From Acidobacteriota bacterium (GTDB lineage: Bacteria > Acidobacteriota > Terriglobia > Terriglobales > Acidobacteriaceae), in assembly GCA_021791875.1 (NCBI GenBank), contig JAJYVU010000003.1, positions 61,034 through 125,033 of the forward strand: a stretch of DNA of 64,000 bases, read 5' to 3'. Positions 37,043-45,167 of this stretch are shown here, piece after piece (within the stretch, counting starts at the first letter, position 1; every line of letters begins with the position of its first letter). The notes under the pieces are model-generated. The model saw only the letters and a list, made by a program, of their open reading frames with translations. It had not been told where the DNA came from and made no database searches. Both the position numbers and the translations under genes were made by a program.

Positions 37043-37378
37043 GAGGAGTCTCCTGGGGGTTCGCGCTGTGGATCAGTTGACGGACAGATTCCGGCAAAAT
37101 GTGTTCTGGACCGCCGCAGAGGCTGTGGCGATGAATACGATTAATGACGATTCAATTCATTATATCCATATGATTTAGTCCGATAAGACGCGCGGCCTCG
37201 CCTCCGCGCCGACAGCGTGGCGGGCACTGGCACAGCCAGAAATATCCCGACCTGTCAGCGGGCGAGACTGATTGCTGGAAATCGAAATTCGCCCGAGTCC
37301 TCGCAGAGCGATGCCCGCTCAAGGGTTTACGCCCCCGAGAATCGAACCGGGGGATCGGCTTGAGCCCGTGCCAAGCTG
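37043..37378. other. Intergenic region upstream of the TonB-dependent receptor
   Basis: There is no supported gene. The receptor promoter should be here; a TATAAT word is present (see separate entry). The rest, up to the stop of the outer-membrane protein gene, shows nothing recognisable. Confidence 0.5.
37159..37164 (-). promoter_or_regulatory. Candidate -10 box for the 33740-37042 receptor
   Basis: The minus strand reads TATAAT inside an AT-rich patch that contrasts with the GC-rich surroundings, 117 bp upstream of the receptor ATG. No good -35 box is visible. Confidence 0.35.
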
Positions 37379-38113
37379 TTACCGGTGCCGGGCGAGGATA
37401 TTGCCACCGAAATGCACCGTCGGGCCGAATGCATATTGCACCGTCCAATTGCCATCCAGCAGATCGTTGAAAAGGTGCCAGTAGACCAGATCCATCTGGG
37501 TACGGAGCGCGACGTGCCGGGTGAGGTTCCAGTCGATGCCGCCGCCAAAGCCGTAGAAGCCCTGCCAATCCACCTTTTTGCCGGAAGGCGCCAGCATCGC
37601 CGTGACCGCGACAGCAAAGGGATCGGCGGGATTCGGGTGTGGCGTCGCGGTCTGGTGCACGGCGCCGAGCGACGGTCGTACAAAGAGCGTGACGAAGCTC
37701 CAGCGACGGTAGGAAAACTGCGGTCCGGCCGCAAAGGTCTGCGTGGTGGAGTCAGTAGGAACGGCCAGCATGTATCCCGGCGGCAGTTGCTGCGCAGCCT
37801 CCAGCGCGGCGATTTCACCATTGATCTCCGCGGCCAGGGACGGCTTGAGCATGCTCGGCGTCAGCGAGCTGTGCCCGGTGACGTAGTCAAAGTCGAAACC
37901 CGTCGCAAGCCAGCTGCGCCAGTTGACTCCGGCCTGAAAGTTATAGCCACGTTCGGTAAGGTTGAGGTGCGGGGTGCTGAAAGCTGTGAATCCGCTATAG
38001 AGATCGTAGCGGTTCACTTCGCGTTGCTGCCCGTGCAGCGGAGTCACGAGCCCGATGACTGCGAGCGCAGCCATGAAATAGAAGAAGCGAACCAGACACG
38101 TGAGGCGATCCAC
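37379..38113 (-). CDS. Outer-membrane beta-barrel protein (OmpW/opacity-like, unassigned)
   Basis: A 244-residue exported protein. The GTG at 38113 (VDRLTCLVRFFYFMAAL) directly follows a GGGGGCC patch and starts a clear signal peptide ending PLHGQQ; the ORF upstream of it (to 38233) lacks such features and is rejected. The mature part has alternating strands (YNFQAGVNWRSWLATGFDFDYV, FSYRRWSFVTLFVRPSLGAV, GFGGGIDWNLTRHVALRTQMDLVY) and ends in FGGNILARHR. It looks like an eight- to ten-strand barrel of the outer-membrane beta-barrel type. The function is unknown. It is in the same direction as the receptor upstream of rimP but 336 bp away. Confidence 0.7.
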   Translation of the reverse strand: MDRLTCLVRFFYFMAALAVIGLVTPLHGQQREVNRYDLYSGFTAFSTPHLNLTERGYNFQAGVNWRSWLATGFDFDYVTGHSSLTPSMLKPSLAAEINGEIAALEAAQQLPPGYMLAVPTDSTTQTFAAGPQFSYRRWSFVTLFVRPSLGAVHQTATPHPNPADPFAVAVTAMLAPSGKKVDWQGFYGFGGGIDWNLTRHVALRTQMDLVYWHLFNDLLDGNWTVQYAFGPTVHFGGNILARHR

Positions 38114-38380
38114 GGTGGCCCCCTTTCGCGACGCCTGCCTGGCCTGACCGCAGCCAAATGGGCCGCATCCGCATGTAAGAGACCTCGCAACACGCTCAAT
38201 TGTCAAGACAAAGATGCAAGAGCGGGCCCGCATCGGTCACTCCCTCAGGACGGTGAGGTGCACAAGGGTTAATCTGCAAAGGTTGATCAGGGGTTGCGAT
38301 GACCCTACAATATGGCAAAGCTGGTCCCGCCTACCCATTTCCATTCACGTAGACCCCCGACAGCTTGACCGATTCGACCT

Positions 38381-39901
38381 ATGATTGACGGACCTATTCC
38401 TGAAGCGCTGACTTTTGACGATGTGCTGCTGGTACCTGCCTACAGCGAAATTGTTCCTGCCCTGGTGCGAACCGACACCCAGCTGACAAAGCGGATTCGG
38501 CTGACGACACCGCTGCTGAGCGCGGCAATGGACACAGTGACCGAGTCGCGCATGGCGATTGCGATGGCGCAGCAGGGCGGCATTGGCATTGTGCACCGTA
38601 ACCTGACGATTGAAGAACAGGCAGGCGAAATCGACAAGGTGAAGCGGTCAGAAAGCGGCATGATTGTGGACCCGGTGACGATGGCGCCGGAGCAGCTGAT
38701 CTCGGACGCGCTGGAAGTGATGCGGCGCTACAAGATCAGCGGCGTGCCGGTGACGCGGAACAAGAAGCTGGTGGGCATCCTGACGAATCGCGACCTGCGG
38801 TTCGAGACACGGACAGACATTCCGATCAGCGAAGTGATGACGAAGACGAATCTCATTACCGTACCGGTGGGTACCACGCTTGAACAGGCCGAGGAAATTC
38901 TGCACCAGCACCGCGTCGAGAAGCTGCTGGTGGTCAACGATCAGTACGAACTGAAGGGCCTGATCACGGTCAAGGACATCCAGAAGAAGCTGAAGTATCC
39001 CAACGCCTCAAAGGACGAGCAGGGGCGGCTGCGCGTGGGTGGCGCGATTGGCGCCACGGGCGACTTCATGGAACGCGCGGCGGAGATGGTAAAGAATCGC
39101 GTGGATGTGCTCTCGATTGATTCGGCGCATGGGCACTCATCGCGAGTGCTGGAAGCGATTCGAGAGGTGAAGACGCGCTTCCCTGACGTGGATTTGCTGG
39201 CCGGAAACGTGGCGACCTACGAAGGCGCAAAAGCGGTGATTGAAGCCGGCGCGGACGGCGTGAAGGTCGGCATCGGGCCGGGATCGATCTGCACGACGCG
39301 CATGGTAACCGGCGCGGGCATGCCCCAGATTACAGCCATTATCGAAGCAACGCGTGCGGGCCGGGAAGCGGGAATTCCGATCATTGCCGATGGCGGCATC
39401 AAGTATTCGGGCGACGTGGTGAAGGCGATCGCGGCGGGGTCCAGTGCCGTGATGATTGGTTCGCTGTTTGCGGGCGTGGACGAGAGCCCGGGCGAGACGA
39501 TTCTGTACCAGGGCCGGTCGTTCAAGGCGTATCGCGGGATGGGTTCGTTGAGCGCGATGGCGCAAGGCTCGGGCGAGCGCTATTTCCAGGGGCCGAGCGA
39601 CGGCGTGGACAGTTCGAGCGTTGAAGGAGTGGTGGCGCGCGAGCGCAGCAGCCAGAACCGGCTGGCGAAGTTTGTGCCCGAAGGCATTGAGGGCCGGGTA
39701 CCGTATCGCGGACCGCTGGAAGCGAATGTGTACCAACTGGTGGGCGGATTGCGGTCTGGCATGGGCTACCTCGGCTGCTCCAGCATCGAGGAAATGCACG
39801 CGAAGGCGAAGTTTGTAAGGATTTCAAGTGCCGGATTGCGCGAAAGCCATGTGCATGACGTGATCATTACGCGCGAAGCGCCGAACTACCGCGTGGAGTA
39901 A
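38381..39901 (+). CDS. guaB: Inosine-5'-monophosphate dehydrogenase
   Basis: A 506-residue cytoplasmic enzyme that oxidises IMP to XMP, the first committed step to GMP. The catalytic barrel begins [19 protein letters not shown] and includes the loop [15 protein letters not shown] (active-site Cys near 304) and the flap region [10 protein letters not shown]. Two CBS domains are inserted at about 95-205 ([19 protein letters not shown]...[16 protein letters not shown]). The length and order match the bacterial family. It stands as a single gene; the upstream region includes a short AT-rich stretch but no clear riboswitch. Confidence 0.97.
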   Translation: MIDGPIPEALTFDDVLLVPAYSEIVPALVRTDTQLTKRIRLTTPLLSAAMDTVTESRMAIAMAQQGGIGIVHRNLTIEEQAGEIDKVKRSESGMIVDPVTMAPEQLISDALEVMRRYKISGVPVTRNKKLVGILTNRDLRFETRTDIPISEVMTKTNLITVPVGTTLEQAEEILHQHRVEKLLVVNDQYELKGLITVKDIQKKLKYPNASKDEQGRLRVGGAIGATGDFMERAAEMVKNRVDVLSIDSAHGHSSRVLEAIREVKTRFPDVDLLAGNVATYEGAKAVIEAGADGVKVGIGPGSICTTRMVTGAGMPQITAIIEATRAGREAGIPIIADGGIKYSGDVVKAIAAGSSAVMIGSLFAGVDESPGETILYQGRSFKAYRGMGSLSAMAQGSGERYFQGPSDGVDSSSVEGVVARERSSQNRLAKFVPEGIEGRVPYRGPLEANVYQLVGGLRSGMGYLGCSSIEEMHAKAKFVRISSAGLRESHVHDVIITREAPNYRVE

Positions 39902-40065
39902 GCAAAATCTGTGAATCACGGGGCGGCTGCGGCCGCCCATTTGCTTTTCCGGGGCGATTTCCGGGTTGGGCGGACTGGTTCAGAGTGCAGTGGATGAGCC
40001 GCGTGAGTTGACAGGCGCGCCGCGGAAGATGATGCTAGAGAGTTTTCGTCCGGGAGTAGAAGAGC

Positions 40066-40821
40066 ATGGCCAGCACATCGCATCCAACGTTGACCGTTGC
40101 CGAACCGTATCTGATTCAACAGGATTATGCCGCGTACACGCCGGAACAGCACGCCGTATGGCAGGAGCTGGTAAGCCGCCGCATGCCGCAGCTGCGCGAG
40201 CACGCCTGCCAGGAATACCTGGACGGCATTGAGCAGATTGGGCTCCGGGCCGACTCGATTCCCAACCTCGCCGAGGTAAACAAGCGACTGGAGCCCCTGA
40301 CGGGCTGGAATGCGACGCCAGTGAGCGGTTTTCTGCCGCCGGATGCCTTCTTCGAGATGCTGGCGGCGCGGCGCTTTCCGACTACGACGTGGCTGCGCAG
40401 CCGGGAGTCGATGGAATACACCCCGGAACCGGATATCTTCCACGACGTGCTGGGCCATGTGCCGATGCACGCGCATCCGGTGTTTGCGGATTTCCTGCAG
40501 CACTACGGCAAAGTGTGCGCCACGATCATGGGCGATAAGGACAAGCTGGAACGGATGGGGCGGCTGTTCTGGTTCACGGTGGAGTTTGGCGTGATTCGCC
40601 AGAACGGCGGAATCAAGCTCTATGGCAGCGGGCTGATCTCGTCGCATGGCGAGTCGACGTACGTGATCAAGGGCGGACCGGAGATTCGCGACTTCAATCT
40701 GGAGCAGGTGCTGGAACAGCAATTCAAGGTCTCAGAGATGCAGAAGGTGCTGTACGCCGTGGAGTCCTTCGACCAGATTTATGAGGCCGCGAAGGAAGCC
40801 GAAGCGCGGCTCTGCCGTTAG
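40066..40821 (+). CDS. phhA: Phenylalanine-4-hydroxylase
   Basis: A 251-residue iron- and pterin-dependent monooxygenase that converts phenylalanine to tyrosine. The bacterial single-domain length fits. The iron ligands are His126 and His131 (DIFHDVLGHVPMHAHP) and Glu173 (FTVEFGVI), and LYGSGLISSHGE is the family's pterin/substrate region. The ATG has AGAAGAG upstream. It is convergent with the type III polyketide synthase gene. HPPD, which acts further down tyrosine degradation, lies 6.5 kb away; no pterin carbinolamine dehydratase is adjacent. Confidence 0.95.
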   Translation: MASTSHPTLTVAEPYLIQQDYAAYTPEQHAVWQELVSRRMPQLREHACQEYLDGIEQIGLRADSIPNLAEVNKRLEPLTGWNATPVSGFLPPDAFFEMLAARRFPTTTWLRSRESMEYTPEPDIFHDVLGHVPMHAHPVFADFLQHYGKVCATIMGDKDKLERMGRLFWFTVEFGVIRQNGGIKLYGSGLISSHGESTYVIKGGPEIRDFNLEQVLEQQFKVSEMQKVLYAVESFDQIYEAAKEAEARLCR

Positions 40822-40835
40822 AGCGGATTCGCCGC

Positions 40836-41888
40836 TTACCACTCGATCAAAAGCATTTCGCAGCAAAAGCCGGGCCCCATGGCGGCGAGGATGCTTTTTG
40901 TCCCGGGCGCGGGGCGATGCTGCTTCATGACGTCATCCAGAACAACCAGAACCGATGCGGAGGAAAGGTTGCCGACGCGGCGGAGAGCCTGCCACGAAAC
41001 GGCGAGCGCGCCGCGCTCCAGTCCGAGCGCGTCTTCTGAGGCTTCCAGCACTTTGGGTCCGCCGGTATGCATGATCCAGCAGCCAATGTCAGCGCGGGTA
41101 AGGTGGTGCGCGGCGAGAAACTGGTCGACATCGCGGCCGAGGTTGTCGCGGATGACGCTGGGAACATCGGGCGAGAGAACGATCTGGAAGCCCTTCTCGG
41201 AAATATCCCAGCCCATGACATCTTCGGTGTCGGGATAGAAGACCTGGGCGTGGTCAAGGATACGAGGGCCGGATTTTGCATCCGGAGTCTCTTCGCCGGC
41301 GATGAGGACGGCTGCCGCACCGTCGCCGAAGAGGCCCGTGGAGATGAGATTGGCGACGGAGACATCGCCGCGCTGCCAGGTGAGCGAGCAGAGTTCGACG
41401 GCAAGCAGGACGGCGTACTGATCTGGGTAGGCCTTGACGTAGTCGGCGGCGCGGGCCAGGCCTGCGGCTCCGGCGACGCAGCCGAGACCGAAGATGGGAT
41501 TGCGGCGGATCCGCGGCGAGAGCTTGAGGCGGTTGACGAGGCGTGCATCAATGGACGGGCTGGCGACGCCGGTGACGGAGACGAAAAAGATGGCGCCGAT
41601 CTGGGCGCGGTCGATGCCGGACTGCTGGATGAGGCATTCGATGGTGCGCTCGCCGAGGTCGAGGGCGGTTTCGATCCAGACGTTATTGGCTTTGCCCCAG
41701 GTGTCAAGAGCGCGATAGTCGGCCAGCGGGCGCGAAAAGTAGCGGCCATCGACGCCGGTGCGCGAGTGCAGGCGCTCGAGGATGGCCGTATCGACCGAGT
41801 GCTGCCAGTAGCTCGCAAGTTCGTCGGCGATCTGGCTTTGCGTAAAGTAGTACGGCGGATAGGCAGTTGAGGTGGTAATGATTCGCAT
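40836..41888 (-). CDS. Type III polyketide synthase (chalcone/alkylpyrone synthase-like)
   Basis: A 350-residue thiolase-fold enzyme that condenses an acyl-CoA starter with malonyl-CoA. The Cys-His-Asn triad is Cys137 (FGLGCVAGAAGL), His274 (WIMHTGGPKV) and Asn307 (RVGNLSSASV), and the C-terminal AAMGPGFCCEMLLIEW carries the family's GPG loop. Bacterial homologues make alkylresorcinols, alkylpyrones or tetrahydroxynaphthalene; the starter-binding residues do not allow a choice here. No methyltransferase or oxidoreductase partner is adjacent, so the product is open. Confidence 0.93.
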   Translation of the reverse strand: MRIITTSTAYPPYYFTQSQIADELASYWQHSVDTAILERLHSRTGVDGRYFSRPLADYRALDTWGKANNVWIETALDLGERTIECLIQQSGIDRAQIGAIFFVSVTGVASPSIDARLVNRLKLSPRIRRNPIFGLGCVAGAAGLARAADYVKAYPDQYAVLLAVELCSLTWQRGDVSVANLISTGLFGDGAAAVLIAGEETPDAKSGPRILDHAQVFYPDTEDVMGWDISEKGFQIVLSPDVPSVIRDNLGRDVDQFLAAHHLTRADIGCWIMHTGGPKVLEASEDALGLERGALAVSWQALRRVGNLSSASVLVVLDDVMKQHRPAPGTKSILAAMGPGFCCEMLLIEW

Positions 41889-42020
41889 TCGCAGTTCGCT
41901 TCGATGTTAGTCCTTCAGGAGGTTGGCCATCAGGCAGAGTGCCGAAATGACAACCATTGTTTTGCTGCGATGAACAGTGTGATGCGCTTGACGGCGCGGC
42001 GCGCATCGGAGAAGCTGATT

Positions 42021-42085
42021 GCAGGGCGGTGGAGTTCGCCTCAATCCAACCGTTGCCGGTTCCGGCAGCCAATGACTCCTGACAC
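42021..42085 (+). promoter_or_regulatory. Fluoride riboswitch (crcB motif)
   Basis: The region reads GGGCGGTGGAGTTCGCC, then CCAACCG, then GGCAGCCAATGACTCC. This matches the fluoride aptamer: a GGCG...CGCC hairpin with GTTCGCC, an AACCG segment, and AATGACTCC, whose GACTCC can pair with GGAGTT to form the pseudoknotted core. It lies about 60 bp upstream of the fluoride channel gene, the classic location. Expected action: fluoride binding turns on channel expression. Confidence 0.88.
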
Positions 42086-42144
42086 TTTATGACGATGGTG
42101 GCTGCGCTTGCAGCCTGAAGTGCCAAGGAGGATTTTCGACTCGT

Positions 42145-42519
42145 ATGAAATTTCTGTGGATTGCGCTCGGCGGGGCGCTGGGAGCACTTGCCCGCTATGC
42201 AGTGGGTGTGTGGGTGTACGAGCGTATGGGAACACGATTCCCATACGGTACCCTTCTCATCAATGTCACCGGCTGCTTTTTGATGGGCCTGGTGCTGGCC
42301 ATTCTGGACGCACATCTGGAGTTGAATCCGGCATGGAGATATGCGGTTCCGATCGGATTTATCGGGGCATATACAACCTTCTCCACCTTTGAGTACGAAA
42401 CGCTGCACGCGATGCAGAACGGGCAGGCGGCCACGGCGCTTCTGTACTTTGGCAGCAGCCTGGTTTTGGGCTTCATGGCTGTTTGGCTGGGGATGCAGAG
42501 CGGGCGGGTATTTGCGTAG
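42145..42519 (+). CDS. crcB: Fluoride channel Fluc/CrcB
   Basis: A 124-residue, four-helix membrane protein that exports fluoride as a dual-topology dimer. It has the hallmark segments GGALGALARYAVG, GTLLINVTGCFLMG and IGAYTTFSTFEYET (the polar track and TTFSTF break), and ends within a fourth helix. AGGAGG lies 13 bases upstream, a rather long spacing. The fluoride riboswitch upstream gives independent support for the assignment and says expression responds to fluoride. Confidence 0.95.
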   Translation: MKFLWIALGGALGALARYAVGVWVYERMGTRFPYGTLLINVTGCFLMGLVLAILDAHLELNPAWRYAVPIGFIGAYTTFSTFEYETLHAMQNGQAATALLYFGSSLVLGFMAVWLGMQSGRVFA

Positions 42520-42638
42520 GAGGCTCTGCAAAGAGCCTCCGCCGCATGGACCAGAAGGATGGCAAGCAACGATCCGGCTGGACCATTGAGCCGGTAACGT
42601 AGGCTGCATTTGGAAGCCGTGCTAGGCTGGCGTCAGTT

Positions 42639-43364
42639 ATGCTTCGCCGTTTGACTTCTTTTCTTTTTACGCTGGCTGTGGCGGCGGTAATCGTTGCTCT
42701 CTTCTGGGGCAGAGTTTCTTTCTTCCACCGAAATGGCGACGGGGCGTTCTGGTCTTCGCGGCATGAGCGGCGCACAGCTTATGGAAAACGCTCAAGCTGG
42801 AAAGTTCGTGAGCGGCAGTACTGCGCACAATTTGATTTGACGTACACCTCGGAATACTTTGCTCACTGGCGCCGTCCGGCAGCCGGAAGCTGTTCTACGC
42901 GGATGCGCGATGGCTATCCGGTTCCTGATCCGCGCTGCACCCCGGGCGGAATCAACCCAAGCGTGACGGTGGCAATGCTGAGGAATCCCGCCTGGAGAAC
43001 TGGATGCATCCGGAATCACGAATCCAGTGAGAGGGAAAAGCACAAGGCCTACCATTGGTACGGCATTCGCGAACCACGCGGAAACTACGATGAAACGCAG
43101 GTTTGCGAACTGGATCACCTGGTACCGCTGGAACTGGGTGGTGCCGACGGGCTGGGCAACATCTGGCCGGAATGCGGGCCTTCGGGCGTTGCTCTGGAGA
43201 ACCGGTACTTCAAGATCAAAGACCGGGTCGAGGATTACCTGGCCTACGAAGTGAAGTCCGGGCAAATGACGCTGCGGGAGGCGCAACGCGGCATTGCGGA
43301 AAACTGGACGCAGTACCTCGACGCGGCGAATCGCTATTGCGCAGCCACCGGCGGATGCGGCTGA
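42639..43364 (+). CDS. Membrane-anchored HNH-like nuclease domain protein
   Basis: A 241-residue protein with a single N-terminal membrane segment (about 7-24) that may serve as an uncleaved anchor or signal. The conserved part is CELDHLVPLELGGADGLGNIWPECG (about 156-180), an HNH-type signature (DH followed by GG and N-I-W-P), preceded by several Cys (YCAQF, SCSTRM, RCTPG, TGCIRNH) that could form disulphides. A nuclease or other metal-dependent role at the cell surface is likely but unproven; there is no cognate immunity or methylase gene nearby. It is convergent with folD. Confidence 0.65.
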   Translation: MLRRLTSFLFTLAVAAVIVALFWGRVSFFHRNGDGAFWSSRHERRTAYGKRSSWKVRERQYCAQFDLTYTSEYFAHWRRPAAGSCSTRMRDGYPVPDPRCTPGGINPSVTVAMLRNPAWRTGCIRNHESSEREKHKAYHWYGIREPRGNYDETQVCELDHLVPLELGGADGLGNIWPECGPSGVALENRYFKIKDRVEDYLAYEVKSGQMTLREAQRGIAENWTQYLDAANRYCAATGGCG

Positions 43365-43378
43365 TCAGAGTCCAGGCC

Positions 43379-44227
43379 CTAATTCCCGGCAGCTTTTTCG
43401 GCGGCTTCGACGGTCTGGGCGATGAGCGTCGCGATGGTCATGGGGCCGACCCCGCCGGGTACGGGCGTATAGGCCGAGCAGCGGTCGATGACCTTGGAAA
43501 GCTCGATGTCTCCGACGCCACCCGGGTGGTAGCCAGCGTCGATGACAACGGCTCCGTCGCGGATCCAGTCAGCCTTGATGAACTCAGGCTTGCCGACGGC
43601 TCCGACGAGGATTTCCGCGCGACCGACGACTTCCGCCAGATTCTTGGTGCGCGAGTGGCAGATGGTGACGGTGGCGTTGGCACCGAGCAGCATCATGGCC
43701 ATGGGCCTGCCAAGGATGGGGCTTCGGCCGACGACGACGGCTTCCCTGCCCTCGACGGGAATCTTGTAGTGACGGAGCATGCGCATGATGCCGCCGGGCG
43801 TGGCGGAGCCGTAAACGGGCTCGCCCATCGCCATGAGGCCAAAGCCGAGGGCGGTGACGCCATCCACGTCCTTGGCGAGGGCGATGCGGTCGAAGCAGGC
43901 GCGCTCGTCGATCTGCTTGGGCACGGGGTGTTGCAACAGGATGCCCTGGACGCGGGGATCCGCATTCAGCTCGTCGATCTTCACCAGCAGCTCGGCGGTG
44001 GAGGTTTCCTCGGGGAGATGAACGGCGAGCGAATCCATGCCGACGCGGCGGCAGGCGTTGCCCTTCATGCGGACATACGTCGCCGACGCCGGATCTGCGC
44101 CCACAAGGATGGTGGCGAGGATGGGCGTTTCGCCGCCGGTTTTGACGCGGAGCGCTTCCACGCGGGTGAGAAGTTCCCCTTCCAACTGCTTTGCATAGGC
44201 CTTACCGTCGAGTACGAGAGCGGACAT
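43379..44227 (-). CDS. folD: Bifunctional methylenetetrahydrofolate dehydrogenase/cyclohydrolase
   Basis: A 282-residue cytoplasmic enzyme interconverting 5,10-methylene-, 5,10-methenyl- and 10-formyl-THF. The N-terminal domain holds the active-site Lys55 in [13 protein letters not shown], then [11 protein letters not shown] and [11 protein letters not shown]. The NAD(P)-binding domain has [18 protein letters not shown] and the C-terminal [19 protein letters not shown] precedes the ATG. The length matches FolD from other bacteria. It forms no obvious operon with neighbours. Confidence 0.96.
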   Translation of the reverse strand: MSALVLDGKAYAKQLEGELLTRVEALRVKTGGETPILATILVGADPASATYVRMKGNACRRVGMDSLAVHLPEETSTAELLVKIDELNADPRVQGILLQHPVPKQIDERACFDRIALAKDVDGVTALGFGLMAMGEPVYGSATPGGIMRMLRHYKIPVEGREAVVVGRSPILGRPMAMMLLGANATVTICHSRTKNLAEVVGRAEILVGAVGKPEFIKADWIRDGAVVIDAGYHPGGVGDIELSKVIDRCSAYTPVPGGVGPMTIATLIAQTVEAAEKAAGN

Positions 44228-44342
44228 GCACCTAGTCTAATCCGCATGCGGGGCGAGTGGTGCGTGACGAAAATCACTGGGCGTTACACCGGGGATCCAA
44301 AGACCGGATCCGGGGAGTCCCAGGATTTCCGCCTGCTGATGC

Positions 44343-45017
44343 TTATTCCGCTTCGGCCAGGCTGAGCTGGTGGCGGAGATCGGCGCCGCGGACCCAGAAG
44401 ATAACGTCAGTGGCGATGTTAGTGGCGTGGTCGGAGATGCGTTCAAGGCTGCGCGAAATCATGATGGCGAGCAACGCGTGAGCCGCGGACTCGGGCGACT
44501 TCTGGATGCACTGCACAAGCGCGGCCTGCGAGTCCCGGTTGAGGTCGTCGATTTCGTCGTCCATGGCGATGACGGATTCGGCGATCTGGGCGTCGCCGTC
44601 GAGGAGAGCCAGGATGGCGGTGCGGATCATTTTACCGGCGAGGGCGCCCATGCGGGGTATATCCGCGGGCAGTTTGGGACGGTTTTCTGCGAGTAGCTCG
44701 CTAGTACGGCTGGCGATGCCGACGGCCTGGTCGCCAATGCGCTCGAGGTCAGCGTTGATCTTGATGACGGCGAGGATGAAGCGGAGGTCGACGGCCATGG
44801 GCTGCTCCTTGGCGAGCAGGTCGTAGGCCATTTCATCGACTTCGCGCTGAGCGAGGTTGATGGCGGTTTCGTTTTCGCGCACGTACTGGCAGAGCTCAAG
44901 GTCAGAGTTGACGTAAGCGTCCACTGCGGCTTCAACGGCCTGCTGGGCAAGCGCGGCCATGGCGAGCAGGCGGTCCTTGAGGTCGGCAAGTTGCTGATGA
45001 AAGTGAATGCGCGGCAA
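44343..45017 (-). CDS. phoU: Phosphate-signalling protein PhoU
   Basis: A 224-residue helical protein with two three-helix PhoU repeats. Each repeat carries the acidic metal-binding patch: INADLERIGDQAVGIA (first) and ISRSLERISDHATNIATDVIF (second). It begins MPRIHFHQQLADLKDRLLAMA. In the family PhoU connects the Pst phosphate transporter to PhoR and limits uptake. The start is TTG at 45017 with GAGGG 8 bases upstream. No pst or phoR gene is adjacent. Confidence 0.93.
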   Translation of the reverse strand: MPRIHFHQQLADLKDRLLAMAALAQQAVEAAVDAYVNSDLELCQYVRENETAINLAQREVDEMAYDLLAKEQPMAVDLRFILAVIKINADLERIGDQAVGIASRTSELLAENRPKLPADIPRMGALAGKMIRTAILALLDGDAQIAESVIAMDDEIDDLNRDSQAALVQCIQKSPESAAHALLAIMISRSLERISDHATNIATDVIFWVRGADLRHQLSLAEAE

Positions 45018-45167
45018 AGAATTTCCCTCTTTCCTTCATATTGCAACAGCAAATGTAACAGCGCGACGAAAATTGCATGAAGACGGGCTGCGGAGGGACT
45101 GACAAAAGTGCGCAGGAGGTAGTCCCGACCTTTCGCAGGGAGACTGATTTGGAGTAGTCTCCTCGCC

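Noticed and set aside
35915..37144. 409-codon plus-strand frame opposite the TonB-dependent receptor
   Set aside because: It is a shadow of the receptor; signal peptide, regulatory domain and plug motifs support the minus strand.
38270..38380. Purine riboswitch upstream of guaB
   Set aside because: I looked for the purine aptamer core (TATA/loop words with three-way junction) and saw no match.
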